The notes: generated from the letters alone by a model not told the origin. Positions 13,932-21,451 are shown, counted from the stretch's first letter. The stretch: 24,285 bases of DNA from Micavibrio aeruginosavorus (GCA_003241475.1 QFQB01000022.1:1-24285), one strand, 5' to 3'. Program-made: numbers and translations.

Positions 13932-16241
13932 TTATTCAACCGTCTCTTTGGTTGCCGGCTTTTTCTTCGGAGCCTTTTTATCTTTTTCGATGTCAAAGAC
14001 GATTTTGTCGTCTTTGACATTGATATGAACGGTACCGCCTTCGGTCAGTTCGCCGAACAACAGCTCTTCGGCCAGCGGACGTTTGACCTGTTCTTGAATA
14101 ACGCGGCCCAGTGGACGGGCGCCCATCGCGGGATCGTAGCCTTTTTTGGCGAGCCAGCCGCGGGCTTCATCCGATAGAACAATCGCAACATTTTTCTCGG
14201 TGAGCTGCGCTTCAAGCTGCGCGATGAATTTATCGACAACGCGCACAACCGTTTCCTGACCCAATGCCTTGAACGCAACGATGGCATCCAGACGGTTGCG
14301 GAATTCCGGCGTAAACATGCGGTTGATGGCTTCTTTGTCTTCATCGACGCGCACTTCACGCTCGAACCCGATGGGCGCGCGGGCCAGTTCGGCGGCTCCT
14401 GCGTTCGTCGTCATGATCAAGATGACATTGCGGAAATCGACAACCTTGCCGTTGTTGTCGGTCAGTTTGCCGTAGTCCATGACCTGTAGCAAAATATTGT
14501 AGATGTCCGGATGCGCTTTTTCGATCTCATCCAGTAGCAACACGCAATGCGGCTGCTGATCGATCTTGTCGGTAAGCAAACCTCCCTGATCGAATCCGAC
14601 ATATCCCGGCGGCGAACCAATGAGGCGCGAAATGGAGTGGCGCTCCATATATTCGGACATGTCAAAGCGCGCCAGTTCCACGCCCATCGTCTTGGCGAGC
14701 TGACGGGCAACTTCGGTTTTGCCCACGCCCGTGGGGCCGGAAAACAAGAAGCATCCGATCGGCTTGTCGGGGTCGCGCAGACCCGCACGCGAAAGTTTGA
14801 TCGCATCGACCAGCGTGTTGATGGCTTCATCCTGATCGAACACCAGCGTTTTAAGATCGCGCTCAAGATTTTTGAGAACCGTCTTGTCGTCTTTGGTAAG
14901 CGATTTTGCCGGAATGCGCGCGATCACGGCGATGACATTTTCAATGTCTGTCACATCGATAACTTTTTTGCGCTGATCCTCGGGTAACAGCATCTGCGCC
15001 GCGCCGACTTCATCGATGATGTCGATAGCTTTGTCGGGGAGCTTGCGGTCACCAATGTACTTAGCCGAAAGATCGACAGCGGCTTTGAGCGCTTCATCGG
15101 TGTAGGAAACCTGATGATGCTCTTCGTAATAGGATTTCAGGCCTTTGAGAATTTCAACCGCCTCATCGAGCGTCGGCTCATAGACGTCGATCTTCTGGAA
15201 GCGACGCACGAGTGCGCGGTCTTTTTCGAAATGGTTGCGGTATTCCTTATAGGTTGTCGAACCGATACAGCGCAGCGTGCCGTTCGACAGGGATGGCTTG
15301 AGCAAGTTGCTTGCATCCATCGCGCCTCCGCTTGTCGCGCCGGCACCGATCACAGTATGGATTTCATCGATAAACAGAACTGCTCCGTCTATTTTTTCAA
15401 GCTCGGCCAGAACCTGTTTGATGCGCTCTTCGAAATCACCACGGTAGCGCGTGCCGGCCAAAAGCGATCCCATATCCAGCGAATAGATGACCGCGCCCTT
15501 CAAAACATCCGGCACTTGTCCTTCGACGATTTTCTTGGCAAGTCCTTCGGCGATTGCCGTTTTGCCCACGCCAGGATCGCCGACATAGAGCGGATTGTTT
15601 TTGCTACGGCGGCACAGGATCTGGATTGTGCGGTCCACTTCTTTTTGGCGGCCAATGAGCGGATCGATTTTTCCCGTCTTGGCTTTTTCATTCAGATTCT
15701 TGCAATAGGCTTTCAACGCTTCGCCGTTTGTTTTCGAAGCATTGGAAGCATCAGTTGCTTCCTCATCCGCGCCGCGGGCCGCCCCTTTCGAATTGTCGTT
15801 CTGACCCGGCACCTTGGCAATACCGTGGCTGATGTAATTGACGGCATCGAAACGCGTCATGTCCTGTTCTTGCAGGAAGTAAACCGCATGGGATTCGCGC
15901 TCGGAGAAAAGAGCCACCAGAACGTTGGCGCCCGTAACTTCCTCACGCCCGGATGATTGAACATGAATTGCTGCACGTTGCAAAACGCGCTGGAAGGCCG
16001 TCGTCGGTTTTGCTTCCTCGTCTTCGGGGGCGGCCAGATATCCTAGTTCATGATCCAGATATTGCTCCAGCTGATCTCGCAGATCGGATAAAGAAATCCC
16101 GCAGGAACGCAACACGGCCATCGCATCCTGATCTTCGGTCAGGGCAAGCAGCAAATGCTCCAGCGTCGCATATTCATGATTGCGCTGGTTGGCGGCAGCC
16201 AAAGCGCGGTGAAGCGTTTGTTCGAGATTTCTGGAGAGCAT
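13932..16241 (-). CDS. clpA: ATP-dependent Clp protease ATP-binding subunit ClpA
   Basis: Hexameric AAA+ unfoldase that feeds substrates into ClpP. The 769 residues have the N domain (about 1-145, with two Clp_N repeats), AAA-1 with Walker A GDPGVGKT (K227) and Walker B LFIDEIH, and AAA-2 with GPTGVGKT (K508) and LLLDEIEKAH. The IGF loop that docks on ClpP is present in APIGFEREV. No M domain is present, which separates it from ClpB. The start is supported by AAGGAG 9 bases upstream. It is 6 bases behind clpS and cotranscribed with it. Downstream the stop abuts that of the Lcl gene with no gap. ClpP itself is not in the window. Confidence 0.97.
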   Translation of the reverse strand: MLSRNLEQTLHRALAAANQRNHEYATLEHLLLALTEDQDAMAVLRSCGISLSDLRDQLEQYLDHELGYLAAPEDEEAKPTTAFQRVLQRAAIHVQSSGREEVTGANVLVALFSERESHAVYFLQEQDMTRFDAVNYISHGIAKVPGQNDNSKGAARGADEEATDASNASKTNGEALKAYCKNLNEKAKTGKIDPLIGRQKEVDRTIQILCRRSKNNPLYVGDPGVGKTAIAEGLAKKIVEGQVPDVLKGAVIYSLDMGSLLAGTRYRGDFEERIKQVLAELEKIDGAVLFIDEIHTVIGAGATSGGAMDASNLLKPSLSNGTLRCIGSTTYKEYRNHFEKDRALVRRFQKIDVYEPTLDEAVEILKGLKSYYEEHHQVSYTDEALKAAVDLSAKYIGDRKLPDKAIDIIDEVGAAQMLLPEDQRKKVIDVTDIENVIAVIARIPAKSLTKDDKTVLKNLERDLKTLVFDQDEAINTLVDAIKLSRAGLRDPDKPIGCFLFSGPTGVGKTEVARQLAKTMGVELARFDMSEYMERHSISRLIGSPPGYVGFDQGGLLTDKIDQQPHCVLLLDEIEKAHPDIYNILLQVMDYGKLTDNNGKVVDFRNVILIMTTNAGAAELARAPIGFEREVRVDEDKEAINRMFTPEFRNRLDAIVAFKALGQETVVRVVDKFIAQLEAQLTEKNVAIVLSDEARGWLAKKGYDPAMGARPLGRVIQEQVKRPLAEELLFGELTEGGTVHINVKDDKIVFDIEKDKKAPKKKPATKETVE

Positions 16242-16247
16242 ATTCTA

Positions 16248-16637
16248 TTACTCCTTTTCCATCGTGCATTGCAGGGGCTGTTCATTGGCGCGCGCGAAGT
16301 CCATGACTTGCGCCACTTTCGTTTCAGCCACCTCATAGGTGAAAATTCCGCAGATCCCGACTCCCCGACGGTGGACGTGGAGCATGATGTCGGTTGCTTC
16401 CTGCCTATTCTTGTTGAAAAACCTTTCCAAAATATGAACGACGAACTCCATCGGCGTGTAGTCGTCGTTTAACAGCAATACCTTGTACATAGACGGCTTT
16501 TTGGTCTTGGGCCGGGGTTTGAGCAAAAGACCGGTTTGCCGTTCGTTTTCACGGTCGCCGGAATCGTTGCTACCGTCGTCCGGCGGCGGCAAGGCAGGTG
16601 TATCATCGTCGTCCATTCGGGGCGGTGTGAAACGCAT
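16248..16637 (-). CDS. clpS: ClpS adaptor protein
   Basis: Adaptor that recognises N-terminal Leu, Phe, Trp or Tyr and hands substrates to ClpA. The 129 residues have a charged, disordered N-terminus of about 45 residues, then the ClpS core: YKVLLLNDDYTPMEFV with the Asn-Asp of the N-degron pocket, VHILERFF, LHVHRRGVGICG with the pocket His, and YEVAETKV. GGAGA lies just before the ATG at 16637. The second Met at codon 8 is a possible alternative start. Together with clpA and aat in the same window it completes the leucine/N-degron route apart from ClpP. A minority of alphaproteobacteria have a second clpS; nothing here shows whether that is so. Confidence 0.96.
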   Translation of the reverse strand: MRFTPPRMDDDDTPALPPPDDGSNDSGDRENERQTGLLLKPRPKTKKPSMYKVLLLNDDYTPMEFVVHILERFFNKNRQEATDIMLHVHRRGVGICGIFTYEVAETKVAQVMDFARANEQPLQCTMEKE

Positions 16638-16751
16638 GGCTCTCCAAAAATTCTGTACTTAGTATTTTAACGCAAAAAAGGGCGGATGGGTATGAATATA
16701 GTCCAGCAGAGCGCCGATTGAAAGCCCCACACCCTAAGGCTTTTGACCAAG

Positions 16752-16777
16752 AAAAAACCCCGCCGAAGCGGGGTTTT
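16752..16777 (-). terminator. Rho-independent terminator of the phasin gene
   Basis: On the minus strand a perfect 10-bp stem AAAACCCCGC/GCGGGGTTTT closes a UUCG tetraloop and is followed by further U residues (six T in total). It lies 21 bases after the phasin stop. The C(UUCG)G loop makes the hairpin unusually stable. Confidence 0.93.
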
Positions 16778-16798
16778 AATCTTTGCGTGACGATCAGA

Positions 16799-17320
16799 TT
16801 AAGCCGCCATCGAGTCAGAGGCTTTTTTGATCGTTTTGCCCATTTGGTCGTTGATGGGCTCAAAAACCTCGGTGCACAGCTTCACAGCCTTTTCGGAGAT
16901 CGTCGTTGCGTTCGTCATGAAATCATCGAACGAAGATTGCGCAAGGCGCGTCTGAACATCGGTGAACTCATTGAGCGTTTTGCAGGACATAACGGTTTTG
17001 GCAACAGACTGGCTTTTCTCACCGGCATCTTGCGCAATTTCCATGCAGGTTTTGAGGATGTCTTCCATTCCCTTGGCGAAAATCGTCGAGGATTTAACGA
17101 GGGCATCGACCTGGTCCTGACCAATCACGGCAGCATCCTGCGCGATTTTTTCGAATTGTTTGTTTCCTTTAAACATGTTGGTCTCCAGTTTGAACGGTTG
17201 AAATTGCGGAAACCCTTTAAAGGCAGCGACAGTGGAGGCAACCGGCTTTGCGCTGTTCTTGAGAACAGTGGCGGTTGTCTTCTTAGCAACACTCTTTGTC
17301 TTCTTTTTCTTCGCTGCCAT
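16799..17320 (-). CDS. Phasin-family protein
   Basis: A 173-residue cytoplasmic protein. Residues 1-45 are Lys/Ala/Thr/Val-rich and look disordered (AAKKKKTKSVAKKT). The rest is almost wholly alpha-helical and matches the phasin_2 pattern: FEKIAQDAAVIGQDQVDAL, then ILKTCMEIAQ, LNEFTDVQTRLAQSSFDDF and a final helical stretch around VFEPINDQM. Phasins coat polyhydroxyalkanoate granules, but no pha genes are visible here. In lineages without PHA such proteins have other unknown roles. It is monocistronic: strong promoter, AGGAGG ribosome site 5 bases before the ATG, and its own terminator. This suggests high expression. The Lys-rich head could bind nucleic acid, which is inference. Confidence 0.88.
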   Translation of the reverse strand: MAAKKKKTKSVAKKTTATVLKNSAKPVASTVAAFKGFPQFQPFKLETNMFKGNKQFEKIAQDAAVIGQDQVDALVKSSTIFAKGMEDILKTCMEIAQDAGEKSQSVAKTVMSCKTLNEFTDVQTRLAQSSFDDFMTNATTISEKAVKLCTEVFEPINDQMGKTIKKASDSMAA

Positions 17321-17380
17321 ATCGGCCTCCTATGGGGTTTGAGCGATGGTATTCTGTAAATTATTGCATCGCACAATACT

Positions 17381-17409
17381 AACATACCACCAATAAGCGG
17401 GTCCGTCAA
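17381..17409 (-). promoter_or_regulatory. Promoter of the phasin gene
   Basis: On the minus strand TTGACG (17404-17409) and TATGTT (17381-17386) are separated by exactly 17 bases, 60 bases before the phasin ATG. This is a convincing sigma70-type promoter. A GCGATG/CATCGC pair (17343-17348 and 17367-17372) lies in the leader. Confidence 0.7.
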
Positions 17410-17542
17410 ATTGTTTTTTGTGCGCTGCACAAATCTTGGTTTTCGGGCAGTTTTCTAGACAGGAAAGATCTTGTTGTCTAAAATACAAAGCAGGTTTACT
17501 CCGGTGGAATTATCGGATGGAATTAGGGTGTTTTCAATCTTC

Positions 17543-17564
17543 TTCTGTTAAAATGTTAACAGAA
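17543..17564. repeat. Perfect 9-bp inverted repeat before the carboxypeptidase gene
   Basis: TTCTGTTAA (17543-17551) and TTAACAGAA (17556-17564) are exact reverse complements with a 4-base spacer. The dyad is about 60 bases before the start codon of the carboxypeptidase gene and no T-run follows. A dimeric repressor or activator site is the natural reading. The two TTAA halves are 4 bases apart, not 7, so it is not a CtrA box. Confidence 0.5.
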
Positions 17565-17610
17565 AATCAACAAGAAGCGGCAAAAGAACCATATAAGCCT
17601 TAAAAGCCGC

Positions 17611-17615
17611 GGGAG
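17611..17615 (+). promoter_or_regulatory. Shine-Dalgarno site fixing a TTG start
   Basis: GGGAG lies 8 bases before the TTG at 17624. It supports this start for the carboxypeptidase, where no in-frame ATG sits before the signal peptide. Confidence 0.6.
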
Positions 17616-17623
17616 ATCTCAGG

Positions 17624-19267
17624 TTGCGTCGTATTTTGACAATCATATCAATTTTGGCTTTTGCCCTCATGTTGCCGCATGAAGGGTATGCTAAAACCAC
17701 GAAAAAGGCCGCCGCTCCGGCCGAAAACAACAAATATGCTTCCATCATCATTGATGCTTCTACGGGCGCTGTTATTTCGGAGAAAAACGCCAACAAGGTT
17801 CTTCACCCCGCATCCCTGACCAAAGTCATGACTCTTATGCTTCTTTTCGATGCCCTAGAGAGTGGCAATGTCCGCTTGAACGACAAAATTCTGATCTCGC
17901 AACATGCGGCCTCTCAGCAACCTAGTAAGCTCGGTCTCAATCCTGGGGCTTCAATCCGGGTGGAGGATGCTATTTTGTCTGTAGTGACGAAATCCGCCAA
18001 CGATATCGCGGTGGCTATCGGCGAACATTTGGCCGGGAGTGAATCCCGCTTCGCCGTCCGCATGACCCGCCGCGCCCACGATATCGGGATGACCCGCACA
18101 AATTTCGTGAATGCTTCGGGCCTGCACAATCCAGCGCAGGTTTCTTCCGCCCGCGACATGGCCACGCTGGCCCGTTACATCCTGATTCGTTATCCGAATT
18201 ACTATCGTTATTTCGGCACGAAGCAGTTCACCTACCGCGGCAAGACCATGACCAACCACAACCGGCTTATGAACACCTATCCAGGCATGGATGGTTTTAA
18301 AACGGGCTTTATCAATGCCTCCGGCTTCAACCTGATTGCCTCGGCCAAGCATGGCGATCAGCGCTTGATCGGCGTAGTGTTCGGCGGCCGAAGCTGGAAA
18401 TCGCGCAACGACCACATGGCTTCTTTGCTTGATGCAGGCTTTAAGGCAACCGATGTGCGCTATGCGGGGGCGCAACAAAAAGCAGCGCCCGTTGCCCCGC
18501 CGGTTCAGACAGCCGCCTTGGAACGCCCCCCTATTCCGATGCAAAAACCGATTTTGAAAACCGAGCCATTGACGCCCCCCGTAGCTCAAGGTGCGCCCGA
18601 AGCGCTGACGATCAGCCGCTCGACGGATTACACCTCCTTGTCCGCTCTTGATACGGGGCGCAAACTTGCCGTCCCGCAAGAGGCGATGCAGAATTTTGCG
18701 GCTACGCCCGTTGCCGCTCCGGCGCCGGCAAAACCAACGCCGCCTGATTTTATGGCAGAGGCCATCGCCAATGCCGAACGCGCCGTTAATCGCGGCGATT
18801 ACAGCGAACTGACCGGCGAGGGCGATTACGACGCCATGAATGCCCGCCGCGTTGAAACAGGCTTGATCGCCGCCGCCGTATACAAAGGCGATCATGAAAA
18901 ACTGCAGCAAATGAAACTGGCTTCAGCCTCGCAAAATGCCGCGAATGTCCTGACGCCCCCTGCCATCCAGCCGCCCGCGCAACAGCCGGCACCCGTTGCT
19001 TTTGCGCCGGAACCTCAAGCACCTGTCGCATCCGATTTGTGGTCCGTGCAGATCGGCGCCTACACCAGCCGCGTTGCCACGGACGATGCGCTACGCTACG
19101 CCCACACGAAACTACCGACCAACCTCGCCCACGCCAGTCCGATTGTCGTGCCGCTCAAAACAGCTGAAGGCATTCTTTTCCGCGCGCGCCTTGGTGGCCT
19201 AACACAACAACAAGCCGTCGATGCTTGCCGCTATTTCCGCGATTGTCTGCCGGTAGCCCCGCACTGA
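17624..19267 (+). CDS. D-alanyl-D-alanine carboxypeptidase (peptidase S11, DacA-type) with SPOR domain
   Basis: A 547-residue periplasmic enzyme that removes the terminal D-Ala of peptidoglycan peptides, acting as a penicillin-binding protein. The start is TTG and a signal peptide ends near GYAKT (residue 23). The catalytic motifs are complete: S64-x-x-K67 in PASLTKVMT, S124-A-N126 in KSANDIA, and K226-T-G228 in DGFKTGF. A Pro/Ala/Gln-rich linker with several short helices fills about residues 290-460. The C-terminal SPOR domain begins near SDLWSVQIGAYTS, a domain that binds denuded glycan strands at division sites. Thus the protein is likely recruited to the septum. It lacks the PBP5 C-terminal amphipathic anchor, which the SPOR domain may replace. 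One base separates it from the next gene. Confidence 0.93.
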   Translation: MRRILTIISILAFALMLPHEGYAKTTKKAAAPAENNKYASIIIDASTGAVISEKNANKVLHPASLTKVMTLMLLFDALESGNVRLNDKILISQHAASQQPSKLGLNPGASIRVEDAILSVVTKSANDIAVAIGEHLAGSESRFAVRMTRRAHDIGMTRTNFVNASGLHNPAQVSSARDMATLARYILIRYPNYYRYFGTKQFTYRGKTMTNHNRLMNTYPGMDGFKTGFINASGFNLIASAKHGDQRLIGVVFGGRSWKSRNDHMASLLDAGFKATDVRYAGAQQKAAPVAPPVQTAALERPPIPMQKPILKTEPLTPPVAQGAPEALTISRSTDYTSLSALDTGRKLAVPQEAMQNFAATPVAAPAPAKPTPPDFMAEAIANAERAVNRGDYSELTGEGDYDAMNARRVETGLIAAAVYKGDHEKLQQMKLASASQNAANVLTPPAIQPPAQQPAPVAFAPEPQAPVASDLWSVQIGAYTSRVATDDALRYAHTKLPTNLAHASPIVVPLKTAEGILFRARLGGLTQQQAVDACRYFRDCLPVAPH

Positions 19268-19268
19268 T

Positions 19269-19967
19269 ATGCATACAGCTTCACAAAACCCCCGCGCCGG
19301 AAACATGCTGATTTACATCATCGGCGCGATTTTCCTGATGGGGCTTTTGATCGTCCTTCTCAAAGGCAGCTTTCAGGAAGGCACAGGGATTGACGGGGAC
19401 AAACTTGTAATTGCCGCTACACAGGTGCAACAATATGCGGGCGAGCTGAGCCGCGGCGTCAACTATGTGATGCATGAAGGATACAGCGAAACAGACCTGC
19501 GTTTCGGCACCAATATCGACTCTACATACGGCGATTCGAATGATGAATTGGGCCGCCAGATTTTCAGCGTCAAAGGCGGCGGCGTGGAGTATAAGCTGCC
19601 GCAAGAAGGGATCAACGACGGTACGCCTTGGCAATTCTACGGCACGACGCATCTGACCGACGTCGGTCTGAATACATCCGGCGAAGAAAAGGCAGAGCTG
19701 ATCGCTGTTCTGCCAAACGTTACGGAGGCCTTTTGCAGCCAGATCAACCGCAGCGCGAAACAGGCTATTGATTTGAGAGATGTCACCGACCCTGCCGCAG
19801 ACGGTTGCATCAATGCGGTTGGAAGCGAATTTAACGGCGCCTTTATCGCCGATGGCTCTGCGAACAAACTGGATGATGCCAAACTGACTTCCACACCCGC
19901 GCTCGAAGCCTGCGTCAAATGCGCTGATGGGACCTTTAATTACTACAAGGTTTTGATGTCTCGCTGA
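19269..19967 (+). CDS. Membrane-anchored pseudopilin-like protein of unknown function
   Basis: A 232-residue protein starting one base after the carboxypeptidase stop, so translation is likely coupled. A short basic stretch is followed by a Gly-Asn junction and a helix of about 20 residues (MLIYIIGAIFLMGLLIVLL), resembling a type IV pilin leader but without Glu at position 5. The remainder is extracytoplasmic and acidic. Cysteines near the C-terminus (AFCSQ, DGCIN, ACVKC) could form two disulfides. The C-terminal GTFNYYKVL strand ends the protein. The family is not known to me, but the N-terminal plan is the same as in the Lcl-domain protein at 13083-13931, so both may use one export or assembly route. 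Confidence 0.75.
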   Translation: MHTASQNPRAGNMLIYIIGAIFLMGLLIVLLKGSFQEGTGIDGDKLVIAATQVQQYAGELSRGVNYVMHEGYSETDLRFGTNIDSTYGDSNDELGRQIFSVKGGGVEYKLPQEGINDGTPWQFYGTTHLTDVGLNTSGEEKAELIAVLPNVTEAFCSQINRSAKQAIDLRDVTDPAADGCINAVGSEFNGAFIADGSANKLDDAKLTSTPALEACVKCADGTFNYYKVLMSR

Positions 19968-19970
19968 CGA

Positions 19971-20507
19971 TTAATTCGTCCAAAGCGGCGGTAGCATATT
20001 GGCGTTGCCGGTCATGTATTTTTTGATGTCGTAGGTTATCGGAAGAGAATATTCATAGATGGTGATGACCTCGCCCGTGCGCTTGTCCGCCATTTTCAAG
20101 AAGACATTCATGCGGCTGTTTATCAACTCGTAAGTGCCCGAGACTTCCGCGCCCGGATCGCTTCCTTCGCCGCGATAAGGCGTCATATCGACCACGTTAT
20201 ATCCAAGCTGTTTGAAGCGCGAGCGCATCTGCGCGGAAAGGACGCGGCCAACTTTTGGGTTGGCGATGGGCTTTTTCTGATTCATATCGATGATTTCCTG
20301 AAGGTCCTCAACCATCAGCGGGCGTTCATGACGGAAGCGTTTTCCTGCCTGCTGGCCCAACGTCTCCGCCGCAGCATAAGATGCGTTGGTCAGGTTGACC
20401 TGTTTTTGTTGCGCGATCATCGGAGTCGCCACGCCTATTGCGACAAGCTCACACCCCCCTGTCAGAAGGGCGGAGACAAGAGCGAGCGTGACAGGAATCC
20501 GACGCAT
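19971..20507 (-). CDS. FlgO-like outer-membrane lipoprotein
   Basis: A 178-residue lipoprotein. The lipobox LLTGGC puts the lipidated Cys at residue 19. The rest resembles the FlgO domain: ASYAAAETLGQQAG, a strand with RPLMVEDLQE, then VGRVLSAQMRSRFKQLGYNV, GAEVSGTYELINSRMNVFL, and a terminal EVITIYEYSLP. FlgO-type lipoproteins are known in Vibrio as outer-membrane factors around the flagellum, but the fold is also found without flagella, and no flagellar gene is in this window. It follows another lipoprotein on the same strand with a 3-base gap, so they probably work together. The stop is 3 bases from that of the convergent pseudopilin-like gene. Confidence 0.72.
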   Translation of the reverse strand: MRRIPVTLALVSALLTGGCELVAIGVATPMIAQQKQVNLTNASYAAAETLGQQAGKRFRHERPLMVEDLQEIIDMNQKKPIANPKVGRVLSAQMRSRFKQLGYNVVDMTPYRGEGSDPGAEVSGTYELINSRMNVFLKMADKRTGEVITIYEYSLPITYDIKKYMTGNANMLPPLWTN

Positions 20508-20510
20508 GGA

Positions 20511-21143
20511 TTATTGCTGGAAATTGCCGCCAGGGCCGGTTGGCTCTGGGATCAGGACGCCGGGAAAAGAGGCAAAACGGACGTTAAGCTCTTCCGCGCC
20601 GCGTATGTAGAAATCACCTTCTTCTTGCGTCAAGCGCTTGGCGTTTTCACCTACGCCGTCGAACACATAAAGCGCCAGATGGGTATTCGGCGTCGCGTCA
20701 TCTGCCGGCGCGCCCTTAACCTTTTTGGCAACCACAGCTGTGTAAGCCATGACATAGGCCCCTTCAGGCGTGTCGGACAGGCGGTAACCTATATGACGCA
20801 ATGATTCGCGCAGGTCGTTATCCATGTTGGCATAGAACGGTGTCATCGGATCGGGCTTTAGCACATAGACAGGCTTGGGCGGCATACCTGCACGTTCTGT
20901 CAATTTTTCGACAAGACTATAAAGCGCAAGACGGAACTGGTCAGCTTGTTCCGGCCCCATAGTTGAGCGTTGTGCCGCTGTAAATTTTGATGATTCCGGC
21001 GGATTCGGCGATTTGTAGGGCTGATCATGATAGACATAGCCACGGGGCAAAGAATTGGGAACGCTACAAGCGGCCAAAGCGGCGCATGCGGTCAGGGCTA
21101 GGTAGGGAAGTTTTGTTTTCAAGACGGGCATGGCGGGATCCAT
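20511..21143 (-). CDS. Lipoprotein of unknown function, paired with FlgO-like lipoprotein
   Basis: A 210-residue protein with lipobox ALAAC and lipidated Cys at residue 26 from the ATG at 21143. A Met at codon 5 is an alternative start, and neither has a clear ribosome site. After the Cys comes a Pro/Ser/Tyr-rich stretch (PRGYVYHDQPY), then a mixed alpha/beta domain (VYVLKPDPMTPFYANMD, LRESLRHIGYRLSD) that may resemble the FlgO/LPP20 fold, and the short terminal RFASFPGVLIPEP. I do not recognise a family. It is upstream of the FlgO-like gene in one likely operon. The similar layout of a strand followed by LRESLRHIGYRLSD, beside MRSRFKQLGYNVVD in the neighbour, hints at a distant duplication. 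Confidence 0.68.
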   Translation of the reverse strand: MDPAMPVLKTKLPYLALTACAALAACSVPNSLPRGYVYHDQPYKSPNPPESSKFTAAQRSTMGPEQADQFRLALYSLVEKLTERAGMPPKPVYVLKPDPMTPFYANMDNDLRESLRHIGYRLSDTPEGAYVMAYTAVVAKKVKGAPADDATPNTHLALYVFDGVGENAKRLTQEEGDFYIRGAEELNVRFASFPGVLIPEPTGPGGNFQQ

Positions 21144-21217
21144 GAAGGGGCGGGTTGAAAATATAACCCTGCCAGTCTAGCAAGGATCACGACTCGCGTA
21201 TAGACCCGTTTCAAGAG

Positions 21218-21439
21218 TTAGATCAGACTGGCACGAACTTGCGAAAGTCCTCTTGCCGACAGACGACAAAAGAATTTCCCCGGGCCTTTGGTACATGGTG
21301 CACAATAAAGCTCTATCGAGCCTTGTAGCAAAGCCTCGCGCACGCTTTCCAGCCCGTATCTGCGTTTGAGGTCTTCTTCATATAAAACGGCTTGCGGTCC
21401 ATCGAAGTAACAAGACAGCAGATAGAGATCGTGCAACAT
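21218..21439 (-). CDS. Small Cys-containing protein (73 aa) under a Fur-boxed promoter
   Basis: The frame is open back to 21565, but the ATG at 21439 has a perfect AGGAGG six bases before it, so I take the 73-residue form. The N-terminal half is helical (LHDLYLLSCYFDG, YEEDLKRRYGLESVREALLQG) and the second half has CAPC followed by FFCRLSARGL. The DLKRRYG-x3-V-x2-AL-x-G pattern with a C-terminal LSARGL resembles a small winged-helix domain. Cys at the pattern C-x2-C-x8-C could hold a metal or Fe-S cluster, as in FeoC, but this is inference. No membrane segment or signal peptide is present. Promoter and Fur box upstream imply induction by low iron. Confidence 0.75.
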   Translation of the reverse strand: MLHDLYLLSCYFDGPQAVLYEEDLKRRYGLESVREALLQGSIELYCAPCTKGPGKFFCRLSARGLSQVRASLI

Positions 21440-21445
21440 GGGCAC

Positions 21446-21451
21446 CCTCCT
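21446..21451 (-). promoter_or_regulatory. Perfect Shine-Dalgarno site of the small Fur-linked gene
   Basis: AGGAGG on the minus strand lies 6 bases before the ATG at 21439. It decides between this start and the longer frame up to 21565, which would read through the promoter. Confidence 0.8.

Larger units (their letters stand above)
17321..17623. other. Divergent intergenic region, phasin and D-Ala-D-Ala carboxypeptidase
   Basis: These 303 bases hold no gene I accept. The left side carries the phasin ribosome site and promoter. The right side holds the leader of the carboxypeptidase gene, a perfect dyad (17543-17564) and a GGGAG ribosome site. A 61-codon plus-strand frame here (17418-17603) has no coding character or family match and was left out. 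The -35/-10 pair of the carboxypeptidase promoter is not obvious. Confidence 0.5.

Noticed and set aside
14547..15956. Long plus-strand frames inside clpA
   Set aside because: They are antisense shadows of an intact, well-recognised clpA with all motifs in the minus-strand frame.
17549..17559. CtrA site in the TTAA-containing dyad before the carboxypeptidase
   Set aside because: The TTAA halves are 4 bases apart instead of 7.
17418..17603. 61-codon plus-strand frame in the phasin/carboxypeptidase gap
   Set aside because: It overlaps the phasin promoter region, has no ribosome site and no recognisable protein character.
21171..21232. 8-bp inverted repeat GCCAGTCT/AGACTGGC with a 46-base loop after the small Cys gene
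   Set aside because: The loop is long, no T-run follows, and one arm lies in the coding region, so it may be chance.
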